DNA from: an uncultured Hoeflea sp.
Lineage (GTDB): Bacteria > Pseudomonadota > Alphaproteobacteria > Rhizobiales > Rhizobiaceae
Reading direction: 5' to 3'
NCBI RefSeq assembly: GCF_947501405.1
Contig: NZ_CANMVK010000001.1
Coordinates: 1,240,001-1,304,000, forward strand
Length of the DNA stretch: 64,000 nucleotides
This document shows positions 19,962 to 28,735 of the stretch, piece after piece (within the stretch, counting starts at the first letter, position 1; the number at the start of each line of letters is the position of its first letter). Below the pieces are notes generated by a model. The model was not told where the DNA came from. It saw only the letters and a list, made by a program, of their open reading frames with translations, and ran no database searches. A program made the position numbers and the translations under genes.

Positions 19962-20725
19962 CAATGGATCCGGGGCATGGCACGGCAATCGCCTATGGCC
20001 ATGAGGCTGATCAGGTCGATCACACCGAGGATGATCAAATGAACTCGGACGCGCTGGATGCGCTAAAGGACCGTGCGCTGCGCGAAGCCGAGCGCATCGC
20101 CGAAGCATTGGTGTTCGCTTCAAGCGAACCGGTGGCCGAGAAACTGATCGCGACCAAATTGCCCGACGGCGTTCCGGTCGAGGCTGTGATGACCAGGCTT
20201 GCGCAGAGCTACGCCCATCGCGGCGTCAATCTGGTGCGGGTCGGCGAGGCCTGGGCATTCCGTACCGCCGCCGATCTTGGCTTTCTCATCCGGCAGGAAG
20301 AGACCGAAATCAAGAAGCTTTCGCGGGCCGGGCTCGAGGTTTTGTCAACCATTGCCTATCACCAGCCTGTCACCCGGGCGGAGATTGAAGATGTGCGCGG
20401 CGTGGCCACCTCCAAGGGCACGCTCGATGTGTTGATGGAGACCGGCTGGGTACGCATGCGCGGCCGGCGGCGCTCGCCGGGCCGCCCGGTGACCTATGGC
20501 ACCACGCCGGCGTTTCTCGATCATTTCGGTCTCGAGGACCTGCGCGATCTGCCGGGCATGGACGAACTCAAGGGCGCCGGGCTGCTGTCGGGCCGGGTTC
20601 CGGCCAACTTCCAGCCCCCCGTGTCGCCGGCCAATGACGAGCTTGCCGAGGATGAGGATCCGATCACGCAAATGGATCTCGAGGAGCTTGGTCTCTTGAC
20701 TCCGATGGGCGAAGCAGAGGACTAA
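19958..20725 (+). CDS. scpB: Segregation and condensation protein B
   Basis: Winged-helix dimer that binds ScpA and regulates SMC-ScpAB. The 255-residue product starts at the ATG overlapping the scpA stop codon; an alternative in-frame ATG lies at 20039 (MNSDALDALKDRALREAERI), and the intervening His/Asp-rich stretch is poorly conserved in character, so the true start could be either. Core motifs are AEALVFASSEPVAEKLIA, LSTIAYHQPVTRAEIEDVRG and GRPVTYGTTPAFLDHFGLED. The C-terminal ~50 residues are an acidic tail. Confidence 0.92.
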   Translation: MTMDPGHGTAIAYGHEADQVDHTEDDQMNSDALDALKDRALREAERIAEALVFASSEPVAEKLIATKLPDGVPVEAVMTRLAQSYAHRGVNLVRVGEAWAFRTAADLGFLIRQEETEIKKLSRAGLEVLSTIAYHQPVTRAEIEDVRGVATSKGTLDVLMETGWVRMRGRRRSPGRPVTYGTTPAFLDHFGLEDLRDLPGMDELKGAGLLSGRVPANFQPPVSPANDELAEDEDPITQMDLEELGLLTPMGEAED

Positions 20726-20862
20726 GCTTCCGGTTCCGGAATTCGATCCGGATCGGCAACGCTCAAGACAAGGGTCCGGTCATCGCCAGACAGAAGGCAC
20801 AAGCGGCAATCGCGCGTAGAACCGCCGGCGTAACATTCGCCGCGCGTCTGGCGTTTGAGGAT

Positions 20863-21879
20863 GTGTACCATTCCTATGGCGAATTGCAGACCCTGCGCGG
20901 GGTAACGCTGGCGGCTGAACCCGGCGAGGTGCTGTGTTTGCTCGGCCCATCGGGCTCCGGGAAAACCACGCTTTTGCGCATTGCTGCCGGCATCGAGCCT
21001 TTAGATCGCGGCCGGCTGGTTCTCAATGACCACGAAATCGCCGGGCCCGAGGTCAATCTGCCGCCCGAGCGGCGGGGCATCGGGCTGATGTTTCAGGATT
21101 TCGCGCTGTTTCCGCATCTCACCATTCTCGACAATGTGCGCTTCGGCCTGACGGCGTTGTCGGGCGCGGATTCGCGACGCGAAGCAATGGCGGCGTTGGA
21201 GCGGGTTGGCATGGCCGAGTATGCTGCCAATTACCCGCATGCACTTTCGGGTGGCGAGCAGCAGCGTGTGGCGCTGGCCCGGGCGCTGGCGCCGAGACCT
21301 GCGGTGCTGTTGATGGACGAGCCGTTTTCGGGGCTCGATTCCCGGCTCAAAGACAGTGTCCGGGCGGAAACCCTTGCAATTCTGCGCGAGGCGCGGGCCA
21401 CGGCGGTGGTGGTGACCCACGACGCCGAGGAAGCAATGCGCATGGGCGACCGGATTGCACTGTTGCGCGATGGCGCGCTGGTACAACTGGGCACGGCCGA
21501 AGATCTCTATCACCGGCCTGCCAACCTGTTCGCGGCGGGGTTTTTCTCCGAAATCAACGTGTTTGACGCCGTGGTTTCAGGCGCGGTCGCACAGACGCCG
21601 CTTGGCCCGGTCACAACCGCTGGGCTGGCCGATGGCGCCGAAGTATCGGTAGCGGTGCGGCTGCCCGGAGTGGAGATTACCGAAACGCCCTGCGGCGTTC
21701 CTGCACGGGTGGTGGCGCGGCGTTTTTTGGGGGTCGAGGAGCTGATCACTCTGGCGGTGGCGGGTGGCGACAAGCCGATTGACGCCCGCATCCGGGCCGG
21801 ACAATTGCGGCCAGATGCGCGCGATGTTTCGGTCACTGTCAACCAGCGTGACATTTTGGTGTTTGAAAGAAACGGATAA
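20863..21879 (+). CDS. Orphan ABC-transporter ATP-binding protein (FbpC/PotA-like)
   Basis: All ATPase motifs are intact: Walker A LGPSGSGKTT, Q-loop MFQDFALFPHL, signature LSGGEQQRVALARAL, Walker B AVLLMDEPFSGLD and H-loop VVTHDAEEAMRMGD. A C-terminal ~100-residue TOBE-like extension groups it with ferric-iron, polyamine and sulfate importers. No permease or binding protein is nearby, so the substrate is unknown. The start is doubtful: the only ATG/GTG/TTG codon before the motifs is the GTG at 20863 (reading YHSYGELQTL), yet the first beta-strand of the fold (LAFEDVYHSYGE) begins five codons earlier at a CTG (20848). Translation may begin at that CTG. It sits between scpB and tatA. Confidence 0.8.
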   Translation: MYHSYGELQTLRGVTLAAEPGEVLCLLGPSGSGKTTLLRIAAGIEPLDRGRLVLNDHEIAGPEVNLPPERRGIGLMFQDFALFPHLTILDNVRFGLTALSGADSRREAMAALERVGMAEYAANYPHALSGGEQQRVALARALAPRPAVLLMDEPFSGLDSRLKDSVRAETLAILREARATAVVVTHDAEEAMRMGDRIALLRDGALVQLGTAEDLYHRPANLFAAGFFSEINVFDAVVSGAVAQTPLGPVTTAGLADGAEVSVAVRLPGVEITETPCGVPARVVARRFLGVEELITLAVAGGDKPIDARIRAGQLRPDARDVSVTVNQRDILVFERNG

Positions 21880-21918
21880 AGACCTTAAATCAAGGTGAGA
21901 TCCTTACAGGAGAGTTCC

Positions 21919-22125
21919 ATGGGTACTTTTAGCATTTGGCATTGGCTTATCGTTCTGGTCGTCGTTCTGCTGCTGTTCGGCCGCGGCAAGATTCCGGAAC
22001 TGATGGGCGACGTCGCCAAGGGAATCAAGAGCTTCAAGAAGGGCATGGGTGACGACGAACAGGCGCCGGCGCAGGAGACCAAGACGGTCGAGAGCAAGGC
22101 TGAAGATGCCAAGGACCGCGGCTGA
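21919..22125 (+). CDS. tatA: Sec-independent translocase subunit TatA
   Basis: Forms the channel of the twin-arginine pathway for folded proteins. The product is 68 residues: a short N-terminus ([21 protein letters not shown]), the conserved hinge [20 protein letters not shown], and an acidic C-terminal tail. The ATG at 21919 follows CAGGAGAG. It heads tatABC, with tatB 42 bases downstream; the whole set sits between the ABC ATPase and serS, the usual alphaproteobacterial place. Confidence 0.95.
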   Translation: MGTFSIWHWLIVLVVVLLLFGRGKIPELMGDVAKGIKSFKKGMGDDEQAPAQETKTVESKAEDAKDRG

Positions 22126-22167
22126 CCCCGCCCTTTCCATTGCCCCTGGCGGGTACGGAGAAGCTGA

Positions 22168-22935
22168 ATGTTGGATATCGGTTGGCCGGAGCTTCTGATC
22201 GTCGCCGTGGTGCTGATCATTGTGGTCGGTCCAAAGGACCTGCCGCCAATGCTGCGCGCCTTTGGACGAACCACCACAAAGCTGCGCTCGATGGCCGCGG
22301 AATTCCGCGGCCAGTTCGACGAGGCCTTGCGCGAAGCGGAACTCGATGACGTCAAGAAGACGTTTGACGACGCACGCAAGCTCAATCCGATGCAATCGAT
22401 CCGCGACGCGGTCAATCCGCTCAAGCAGACCGGTGATGAAATCCGATCTGATCTGGAAAAGACCATGCGGGGCCCCGATGCCGCCAAGGCTGCAGCCAAG
22501 GTCGATGTTCCCGAACCGGCCATGAAGCTTGCTGACGGGCCACCGGCGATCAAGACTGCCGATCAGGCGGGTTCGGCGGCCGGCGCCAAGGCGCCTGCAA
22601 AAGCGCGCGGGTCCAAATCCGCGGGTTCGGCAAAGAGCAAGGCCAAGACGCCCGTAACTACCGGCGCTGCCAAGACTGCGGGTTCAGCCAAGACGGCCGG
22701 GTCGGCCAAAGCCGCAAGCACGACCAAAGCTGCGGGAGCGGCCAAAACCAGCCCGCGGGCAACGGGCAATGCTGCGAAAACTACAGCCAAGCCGAAACCA
22801 GCGGCGTCGACCAAAGCGGGCGCATCGAAACCCGCCGGATCGACCAGGGCTGCCGCCAAAACGCCCTCGAAGGCTGCTTCAACCAAGCCGGCTCCGCGCG
22901 CGAGAAAAACCAAGACCGGTGAGGGTGCTGCGTGA
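22168..22935 (+). CDS. tatB: Sec-independent translocase subunit TatB
   Basis: Part of the TatBC substrate receptor. Residues 1-~110 carry the family features: a membrane helix (WPELLIVAVVLIIVVGP), then KDLPPMLRAFGRTTTKLRSM and an amphipathic helix. The remaining ~145 residues are a Lys/Ala/Pro/Thr/Ser low-complexity tail with repeated GSAKTA-type units. At 255 residues it is longer than E. coli TatB (about 170) owing to that tail. Its TGA overlaps the GTG start of tatC, so the two are translationally coupled. Confidence 0.93.
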   Translation: MLDIGWPELLIVAVVLIIVVGPKDLPPMLRAFGRTTTKLRSMAAEFRGQFDEALREAELDDVKKTFDDARKLNPMQSIRDAVNPLKQTGDEIRSDLEKTMRGPDAAKAAAKVDVPEPAMKLADGPPAIKTADQAGSAAGAKAPAKARGSKSAGSAKSKAKTPVTTGAAKTAGSAKTAGSAKAASTTKAAGAAKTSPRATGNAAKTTAKPKPAASTKAGASKPAGSTRAAAKTPSKAASTKPAPRARKTKTGEGAA

Positions 22936-23771
22936 CCGACGATATCGAAGACAAGCCGCAGCCGCTGCTTGAACATCTGATGGAACTGCGCAACCGGCTG
23001 ATGTGGGCGATCGGTGCGTTCTTCATCGCCTTCCTGATCTGTTTTGCCTTTGCCAAACCGCTGTTTAACCTCCTGGTGGAGCCTTTCACCTGGGCGGTGG
23101 ATTGGGCCGGGCTTTCCGATCGCAAGATCGAGCTGATCTACACCGCGCCTCAGGAATTCTTCTTCACCCAGATCAAGATCGGCATGTTCGGAGGTCTGGT
23201 GCTGGCGTTCCCGGTGATTGCTTCCCAAATCTACAAATTCGTGGCCCCCGGCCTCTACAAGAACGAGCGTTCCGCGTTCCTGCCGTTTCTGGTGGCTTCA
23301 CCGATGCTGTTTCTGCTGGGCGGGGCGCTGGTCTATTTTTTCTTCACTCCGATGGTGATGTGGTTCTTCCTGTCGATGGAGCAGGTGGGGAGCGCCGATG
23401 AGGCGTCGATCATGCTGTTACCGAAAGTGTCGGAGTATCTGGGCCTGATCATGACCCTGATCTTCGCCTTCGGTCTGGTGTTCCAGTTGCCCGTGGTCAC
23501 CACGCTTTTGGCGCGGGCGGGGCTGGCCACCAGCGAAGGGCTGGCAAGCAAGCGCAAATACGCCATTGTCGCAGCCTTCGTGGCCGCGGCGGTGCTGACC
23601 CCGCCCGATCCGGTCTCCCAGATCGGACTTGCACTGCCCACCATCATTCTTTACGAGATTGCCATCTACTGCGCCCGACTCGTGGAGCGCCAGCGCGCTG
23701 CGGCTCGAGCTGACGCGGATGCGGATGACACGGCGTCACCGGCAGCCTCCGATACCAAAGAGGACGCCTGA
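22932..23771 (+). CDS. tatC: Sec-independent translocase subunit TatC
   Basis: Multi-pass inner-membrane protein that recognises the twin-arginine signal peptide. The start is GTG at 22932, inside the tatB stop (GTGA), and the product is 279 residues with six hydrophobic segments. Conserved features are PLLEHLMELRNRLMWA at the N-terminus, the segment TAPQEFFFTQIKIGMFGGLV, and VVTTLLARAGLATSEGLASK before the last helices. The C-terminal ~30 residues are Ala/Asp-rich and cytoplasmic. Confidence 0.95.
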   Translation: MTDDIEDKPQPLLEHLMELRNRLMWAIGAFFIAFLICFAFAKPLFNLLVEPFTWAVDWAGLSDRKIELIYTAPQEFFFTQIKIGMFGGLVLAFPVIASQIYKFVAPGLYKNERSAFLPFLVASPMLFLLGGALVYFFFTPMVMWFFLSMEQVGSADEASIMLLPKVSEYLGLIMTLIFAFGLVFQLPVVTTLLARAGLATSEGLASKRKYAIVAAFVAAAVLTPPDPVSQIGLALPTIILYEIAIYCARLVERQRAAARADADADDTASPAASDTKEDA

Positions 23772-23868
23772 GCCTGACAGCGCCTGGCGCGTCGGGATCA
23801 TGGTGCGGCCGGCGATGTTCTGTCATGGCGGCGGGCGTCTTGCAGCCTATTGAGTACCGGAACCTGCC

Positions 23869-25152
23869 ATGCTTGACATCAAATGGATACGAGAAAACCC
23901 GACGGCGTTTGATGCGGCGATGGCCAAGCGCGGCCTTGAAAACGAGGCTGGGCGGCTGATTGCGCTTGATGAGGCGCGCCGCAGCCATGTCGGTAGCGTG
24001 CAGGCGCTGCAGGAGCGGCGCAACGCGGCTTCCAAGGACATCGGCAAGGCGATGGCTTCCAAGGACCAGGCGCGCGCCGACGCGCTCAAGGCCGAAGTCG
24101 CCAAGCTCAAGGATGATCTTCAAGCCGGCGAAGCCAAAGAACGCGCGCTTGACGAGGAACTCAAGCACGCGCTGTCGGTGCTGCCCAACATGCCGCTTGA
24201 CGAGGTGCCGGTGGGCAAGGACGAGAGCGACAATGTCGAGGTGCGGCTGGTGGGCGAAAAACCAGCCCTCGGGTTTGCGCCCAGGGAGCATTTCGAACTC
24301 GGCGAAGCGCTTGGCATGATGGATTTCGAGCGGGCGGCGAAAATGTCCGGGTCGCGGTTTACGATTGTGTCGGGGAAGCTGGCTCGGCTCGAACGGGCGC
24401 TGGGCCAGTTCATGCTGGATCTGCACACCGCGGATCATGGCTACCGCGAAATCAATCCGCCGCTTCTGGTCAATGACGCGGCTGCCTATGGCACCGACAA
24501 ACTGCCGAAGTTTGGCGACGATCTGTTCCGTACCACCGATGGCCGCTGGCTGATTCCGACCGCCGAAGTGCCGCTGACCTATATGGCGGCGGGCGAGATT
24601 CTGGCCGAGGAAGAGCTTCCGTTGCGCTACACGGCACAGACCGCCTGTTTCCGCTCGGAGGCGGGATCGGCCGGCCGAGATACCCGCGGCATGTTGCGCC
24701 AACATCAGTTCACCAAGGTGGAGCTGGTCTCGGTCACGACGCCGGAGACCTCGCTTGAGGAACATGAACGGATGACGGCAAGCGCCGAACAGGTGCTCAA
24801 GCTTCTGGGCCTACATTTCCGCACGGTGGTGCTGTGCACCGGCGATATGGGGTTTGGCGCGCAAAAGACCTACGATCTCGAGGTTTGGCTGCCGGGGCAG
24901 GATGCCTACCGGGAGATCTCGTCGTGCTCGGTCTGCGGCGATTTCCAGGCGCGTCGTATGAATGCGCGCTGCCGCAAGGCGGGCGACAAGGCCACACGGT
25001 TTGTCCATACGCTCAACGGTTCGGGTGTCGCGGTCGGCCGCGCGCTGATCGCGGTGATGGAGAATTATCAGAACGCCGACGGCTCGATCACCGTGCCCGA
25101 AGTGTTGCGGCCCTATATGGGCGGGCTCGAAACGATCAACAAATCCGCCTGA
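23869..25152 (+). CDS. serS: Seryl-tRNA synthetase
   Basis: Class II synthetase charging tRNA-Ser (and tRNA-Sec where present). The product is 427 residues: an N-terminal coiled-coil arm (residues ~25-100) that clamps the tRNA, then the class II core with motif 2 ([20 protein letters not shown]) and motif 3 ([18 protein letters not shown]) and the family end [15 protein letters not shown]. The start [15 protein letters not shown] is standard. It follows tatC by 97 bases and is followed by surE 28 bases later, suggesting a serS-surE-pcm run. Confidence 0.97.
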   Translation: MLDIKWIRENPTAFDAAMAKRGLENEAGRLIALDEARRSHVGSVQALQERRNAASKDIGKAMASKDQARADALKAEVAKLKDDLQAGEAKERALDEELKHALSVLPNMPLDEVPVGKDESDNVEVRLVGEKPALGFAPREHFELGEALGMMDFERAAKMSGSRFTIVSGKLARLERALGQFMLDLHTADHGYREINPPLLVNDAAAYGTDKLPKFGDDLFRTTDGRWLIPTAEVPLTYMAAGEILAEEELPLRYTAQTACFRSEAGSAGRDTRGMLRQHQFTKVELVSVTTPETSLEEHERMTASAEQVLKLLGLHFRTVVLCTGDMGFGAQKTYDLEVWLPGQDAYREISSCSVCGDFQARRMNARCRKAGDKATRFVHTLNGSGVAVGRALIAVMENYQNADGSITVPEVLRPYMGGLETINKSA

Positions 25153-25180
25153 GCGGCCCCCACAAGGCAAGGACCCAAAG

Positions 25181-25942
25181 ATGCGCATCCTCATTACCAA
25201 TGACGACGGCATTCATGCCGAAGGGCTTGAGGTGCTCGAGCGCATCGCCAGGACATTGTCGGACGATGTCTGGATAGTCGCGCCTGAAACCGACCAGAGC
25301 GGGCTGGCGCATTCGCTGACGCTGTCCGAGCCGCTTCGGCTGCGCAAGGTGCGTGACAAGACCTATGCGTTGCGCGGTACGCCGACCGATTGCGTGATCA
25401 TGGCGATCAAGAGCCTGATGGAGCCCGGTCCGGATCTGGTGCTTTCGGGTGTCAATGCCGGGCAGAACGTTGCCGATGACGTGACCTATTCAGGCACCGT
25501 GGCCGGGGCGATGGAAGGCACCTTGCTGGGCGTGCGGTCGATCGCCATCAGCCAGGCCTACAATTGGAATGAGGATGGCCGTTTGCTGCCCTGGGATGTG
25601 GCTGAAACGCTGGCGCCGGCCTTAATCGAAAGACTGGTCAAGCTTTCTTTGCCGCAAGGGACGTTGCTCAACGTCAATTTCCCCAATTGCGCCGTGGACG
25701 CAGTCAAGGGTGTGATGGTGACCGAGCAGGGCCAGATGACCCATGGTCTATCGATCGAGGAACGCCACGATGGCCGTGGATTTCCCTATTACTGGCTGAA
25801 ATTCGGCCGTCGTGATTTTTCACCCGAAGCCAACAGCGACATCAAGGCGATTTCCAACGGCTATGTTTCGGTGACCCCGCTCAAGCTCGATCTTACCAAC
25901 CACGCGGTGCAGGATCAGATCGCCAAAGCCCTAAGAGACTGA
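25181..25942 (+). CDS. surE: 5'/3'-nucleotidase SurE
   Basis: Metal-dependent phosphatase acting on nucleoside monophosphates and some other small phosphate esters, linked to stationary-phase survival. The 253-residue product begins with the family motif [16 protein letters not shown] containing the metal-binding Asp pair, followed by [13 protein letters not shown] and [20 protein letters not shown]. The surE-pcm pair, here 3 bases apart, is conserved across proteobacteria. Confidence 0.96.
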   Translation: MRILITNDDGIHAEGLEVLERIARTLSDDVWIVAPETDQSGLAHSLTLSEPLRLRKVRDKTYALRGTPTDCVIMAIKSLMEPGPDLVLSGVNAGQNVADDVTYSGTVAGAMEGTLLGVRSIAISQAYNWNEDGRLLPWDVAETLAPALIERLVKLSLPQGTLLNVNFPNCAVDAVKGVMVTEQGQMTHGLSIEERHDGRGFPYYWLKFGRRDFSPEANSDIKAISNGYVSVTPLKLDLTNHAVQDQIAKALRD

Positions 25943-25945
25943 CCT

Positions 25946-26602
25946 GTGAACGTCCGGCTGATGGAAAAAGAGGGATTTGCCAGTCTTTTTCTGCGGCTGC
26001 GCGCTGCGGGCATTGCCGACACGGCCATTCTGACCGCCATCGAGCAGACGCCGCGCACGCTGTTTCACTCTGCCGCTTATGCCGATGCGGTCTATCAGGA
26101 CCGGCTGCTTCCGACCGATTGCGGCGGGTTTGCCGAAAGTGCGGACATGGTGGCGCGGGTGCTCGGCGCTGCGGCGATCGAGCCCGGGCACCGGGTGCTG
26201 GACATCGGCACCGGCAGCGGTTTTCTTGCCGCCGTCGCCGCTCGTCTGGCCGAGCGGGTGATCACCGTCGACCGCTACAGGACGCTTACGCAACTGGCCC
26301 AGCAGCGATTTGCACATCTGGGGCTCGGCAATGTCATCGTGCGGCAGCTTGACGGTTTGAAGGGCGTAAGCGGCGAGGGCAATTTCGACCGCATTATCGC
26401 AACTTGCGTTTTTGACAGCATGCCGAGGCAGTTTGTCGATCAGCTTGCCTCGGGTGGAATCATGCTTGCACCGATCGCCCGGGAAGATGGCGGGCGGGCG
26501 CGGATGGCGCGATTGACCAAGATCGGCAGCCGTTTCGACCGCCTGGATTTGTTCGAGGTTCCCTATCACGGTTTCATTGCAGGCACCGCGGCGGCGCTCT
26601 AG
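25946..26602 (+). CDS. pcm: Protein-L-isoaspartate O-methyltransferase
   Basis: Uses S-adenosylmethionine to methylate isoaspartyl residues, starting repair of aged proteins. The GTG at 25946 lies 3 bases after surE and gives 218 residues; an internal ATG follows at residue 6. Motifs are the SAM-binding VLDIGTGSGFLAAVAARL, the acidic segment VITVDRYRTLTQLA, and the C-terminal FEVPYHGFIAGTAAAL. An L-isoaspartyl recognition segment FAESADMVARVLGA precedes the Rossmann core. Confidence 0.94.
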   Translation: MNVRLMEKEGFASLFLRLRAAGIADTAILTAIEQTPRTLFHSAAYADAVYQDRLLPTDCGGFAESADMVARVLGAAAIEPGHRVLDIGTGSGFLAAVAARLAERVITVDRYRTLTQLAQQRFAHLGLGNVIVRQLDGLKGVSGEGNFDRIIATCVFDSMPRQFVDQLASGGIMLAPIAREDGGRARMARLTKIGSRFDRLDLFEVPYHGFIAGTAAAL

Positions 26603-26768
26603 CTTGGGGTGAGGGGGCCTCGCAGGCGCAGGCGGGAGACGGCCCGGAATGTGTGCTCCAGGTTGCGGCTGGCGCAAAAAGTCAACAGGAATTTTGTCCC
26701 CTTAACCGATGAGTAACACTAACACGCTTTAATCATCACAGTTGGTTTTGCGTTGATTGGGTAGTGTT

Positions 26769-28652
26769 ATGCGTCCTAGACAGACTGTTGTTCCCGGTGC
26801 TTCTGTGACCCGATTGCTCGGTGTCGCGCTTCTGGCAAGCTCCGCCGCCGCCTGCAGTTCGGATGCAAACCGGTTCTCCTATAAAAACGCCGATCAGTTC
26901 TACACAGCTTCGGTGCCGCAACCGTCCGCTGCGTCGCTTGCGCCGATGGCGAATGTCGGCGGCAATCCGACACCGCCCGGCGGCGTCTCGGGCGGTTATC
27001 CGCAAGCACCTTCCGCTTTTCCGCAGGCTGGTGCCTATCCGCAGGCTGGCGCTTATCCGCAGGCTGGCGCTTATCCGCAAGCTGGTGCCTATCCCCAGGC
27101 TCCGGCCCAGGCGGGGATTGCCGGACCGCAGGCGTTTCCAGGCGATTACCGGGCGCCGTTGCAGCCTTCATACGATCAGACGGCAACCGGATCTGTGCCA
27201 GGATCGGTTGCGCGGGCCGCTGCCTCGCCGTCGAGCCTTATCCCAGCGCCGGTGCAGCGCGCGGCAGCCTCTGCGCGCAATCTATTGCCGGCGCGCGCTC
27301 CCTCGGTGACGGCTCCGACCAAGGTCGGTTCCGTGCTTGAGCCGATGGTGGCTCCGGCGCTGGCAGCACCCAGCCGCGCTCCCGTTACGCAACCCGCGCC
27401 GCAGCGTCAGGCTGTTGTTTCGCCGGTGCAGGCGTCTCAGCCATTTCCGGAGCGGCCGCGCGACGTCTCCGCCTTGGCGCAGCCGCAGTCGACCTATGCA
27501 AGGGACGCTGCTCCGGTGCTGGCGCCCGACCCGATCGTTACCGGCACCGCGCCGCAAGGGGCAGGGTGGACCACCACCGGCGCCACCCGCATCACGCTGG
27601 GCCCGGGCGAAACTATCTACAATCTGTCAAAGCGTTACGGTGTTCCGGCACGCGAGATCATGAAGGCCAATGGCATTGCCGATGCGTCGAAAGTCTCGGC
27701 CGGGCGTCAGTTGCTGATTCCGGTCTATGTCTATTCGCGCCAGGCTCCGGTCTCAGCGCCCGACAACAATCCCAAGACCCGTGCCGCCAGATCCGGCGTC
27801 GGTCTGAGTGGTGAAGCCCGCCAAGGCAACATTCCCGTGCCGGTGCCCGCACCCAACCGTGATTATGCTGTGCTGCCGACCGCGCCGTCGCTGCGCAGCC
27901 CGCAAAACGCTGAAACCCAGGCTGCATCGACCGCACGGGCGGTGACCGAAAAGGCTGCCAATGCGACCGGCGGCTCCACCTCGAGCGGTCTCTACGACGT
28001 CAAGAGCGGCGATACGCTGAGCAAGATTGCCCGCAATCATGGCGTCAGTGTCGATGCGCTCAAGGCCGCCAACAGCCTTTCCGGCTCCAATATCCGGATC
28101 GGGCAGAAACTTGCCATTCCCGGTCCCGGCGCGGGGCAGGTGGACGCCACCCGCACCGCCTCGGTGCCGGCGAAACCGACGCCCAAGGCCTACACACCGC
28201 CGGTTCAGAAAGCCCAGGATGGCGTGGCCGCCAAAACCAGGGCCGATACCGCCTCGGTGGCGCCGGCTGCGACCGGCATTGGCAAATTCAGGTGGCCGGC
28301 CCGTGGGCAGGTGATCACCGGTTTCGCCAAGACCGAGAACGGCAAACGCAATGACGGCATCGACATTTCCATGCCCACCGGCACGCCGATCAAGGCAGCG
28401 GAAAACGGCGTGGTGATCTATTCCGGTGACGGGCTCAAGGAATACGGCAAGACCGTGCTGATCCGCCACGATGACGGCCTCGTGACGGTCTATGCCCATG
28501 CCGACAGCCTCAAGGTCAATCGCGGCGACAAGATCGCTCGCGGTCAGGTGATCGCCAGCTCCGGGATGACCGGCACAGCCAAGACCCCGCGGCTGCATTT
28601 CGAGGTGCGCAAAAACGCCTCGCCAGTCGATCCGATCGCTTATCTCGAATAA
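26769..28652 (+). CDS. LysM and LytM (M23) protein, NlpD/DipM-like amidase activator
   Basis: A 627-residue exported envelope protein. The N-terminus resembles a lipoprotein signal (LLGVALLASSAAACSSD), although the -3 Ala makes the lipobox weak. Then come a Pro/Gln/Ala-rich linker with an 18-bp tandem repeat, two LysM domains (ITLGPGETIYNLSKRYGVPA and YDVKSGDTLSKIARNHGVSV) and a C-terminal M23 domain. The metal-binding His of active M23 enzymes (HxGIDI) is replaced here by Asn (RNDGIDIS), while the late LHF motif remains. It is therefore probably a non-enzymatic activator of septal amidases, as NlpD and DipM are. ATG 26769 is preferred over a TTG at 26757. The pcm neighbour fits nlpD loci in other proteobacteria. 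Confidence 0.88.
   Translation: MRPRQTVVPGASVTRLLGVALLASSAAACSSDANRFSYKNADQFYTASVPQPSAASLAPMANVGGNPTPPGGVSGGYPQAPSAFPQAGAYPQAGAYPQAGAYPQAGAYPQAPAQAGIAGPQAFPGDYRAPLQPSYDQTATGSVPGSVARAAASPSSLIPAPVQRAAASARNLLPARAPSVTAPTKVGSVLEPMVAPALAAPSRAPVTQPAPQRQAVVSPVQASQPFPERPRDVSALAQPQSTYARDAAPVLAPDPIVTGTAPQGAGWTTTGATRITLGPGETIYNLSKRYGVPAREIMKANGIADASKVSAGRQLLIPVYVYSRQAPVSAPDNNPKTRAARSGVGLSGEARQGNIPVPVPAPNRDYAVLPTAPSLRSPQNAETQAASTARAVTEKAANATGGSTSSGLYDVKSGDTLSKIARNHGVSVDALKAANSLSGSNIRIGQKLAIPGPGAGQVDATRTASVPAKPTPKAYTPPVQKAQDGVAAKTRADTASVAPAATGIGKFRWPARGQVITGFAKTENGKRNDGIDISMPTGTPIKAAENGVVIYSGDGLKEYGKTVLIRHDDGLVTVYAHADSLKVNRGDKIARGQVIASSGMTGTAKTPRLHFEVRKNASPVDPIAYLE
27021..27101 (+). repeat. 18-bp tandem repeat within the NlpD-like gene
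   Basis: Four complete and one half copy of CCGCAGGCTGGYGCYTAT (27021-27038, 27039-27056, 27057-27074, 27075-27092, then 27093-27101) encode PQAGAY repeats in the linker before the LysM domains. Copies differ mainly at third positions. Copy number in such in-frame repeats can change by slippage, lengthening or shortening the periplasmic linker. Confidence 0.9.
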
Positions 28653-28671
28653 CACTGCCCCTCCAGGCAAA

Positions 28672-28712
28672 CGAAAAAGGGCTGATGCGTGCGCCGCATC
28701 AGCCCTTTTTCG
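28672..28712. terminator. Bidirectional terminator between NlpD-like and DUF815 genes
   Basis: An 18-bp perfect stem (left arm 28672-28689, right arm 28695-28712) encloses a 5-nt loop. The stem contains AAAAA on the left and TTTTT on the right next to the G+C-rich part, giving a T tract in both directions. It lies between the convergent genes ending at 28652 and 28736. Confidence 0.92.
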
Positions 28713-28735
28713 CTTTTGTCAGTATGGTTGCTTTG

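Noticed and set aside
27021-27101. Short direct repeats that might be taken for a CRISPR array
   Set aside because: The 18-bp units are contiguous with no spacers and are in frame inside a coding linker.
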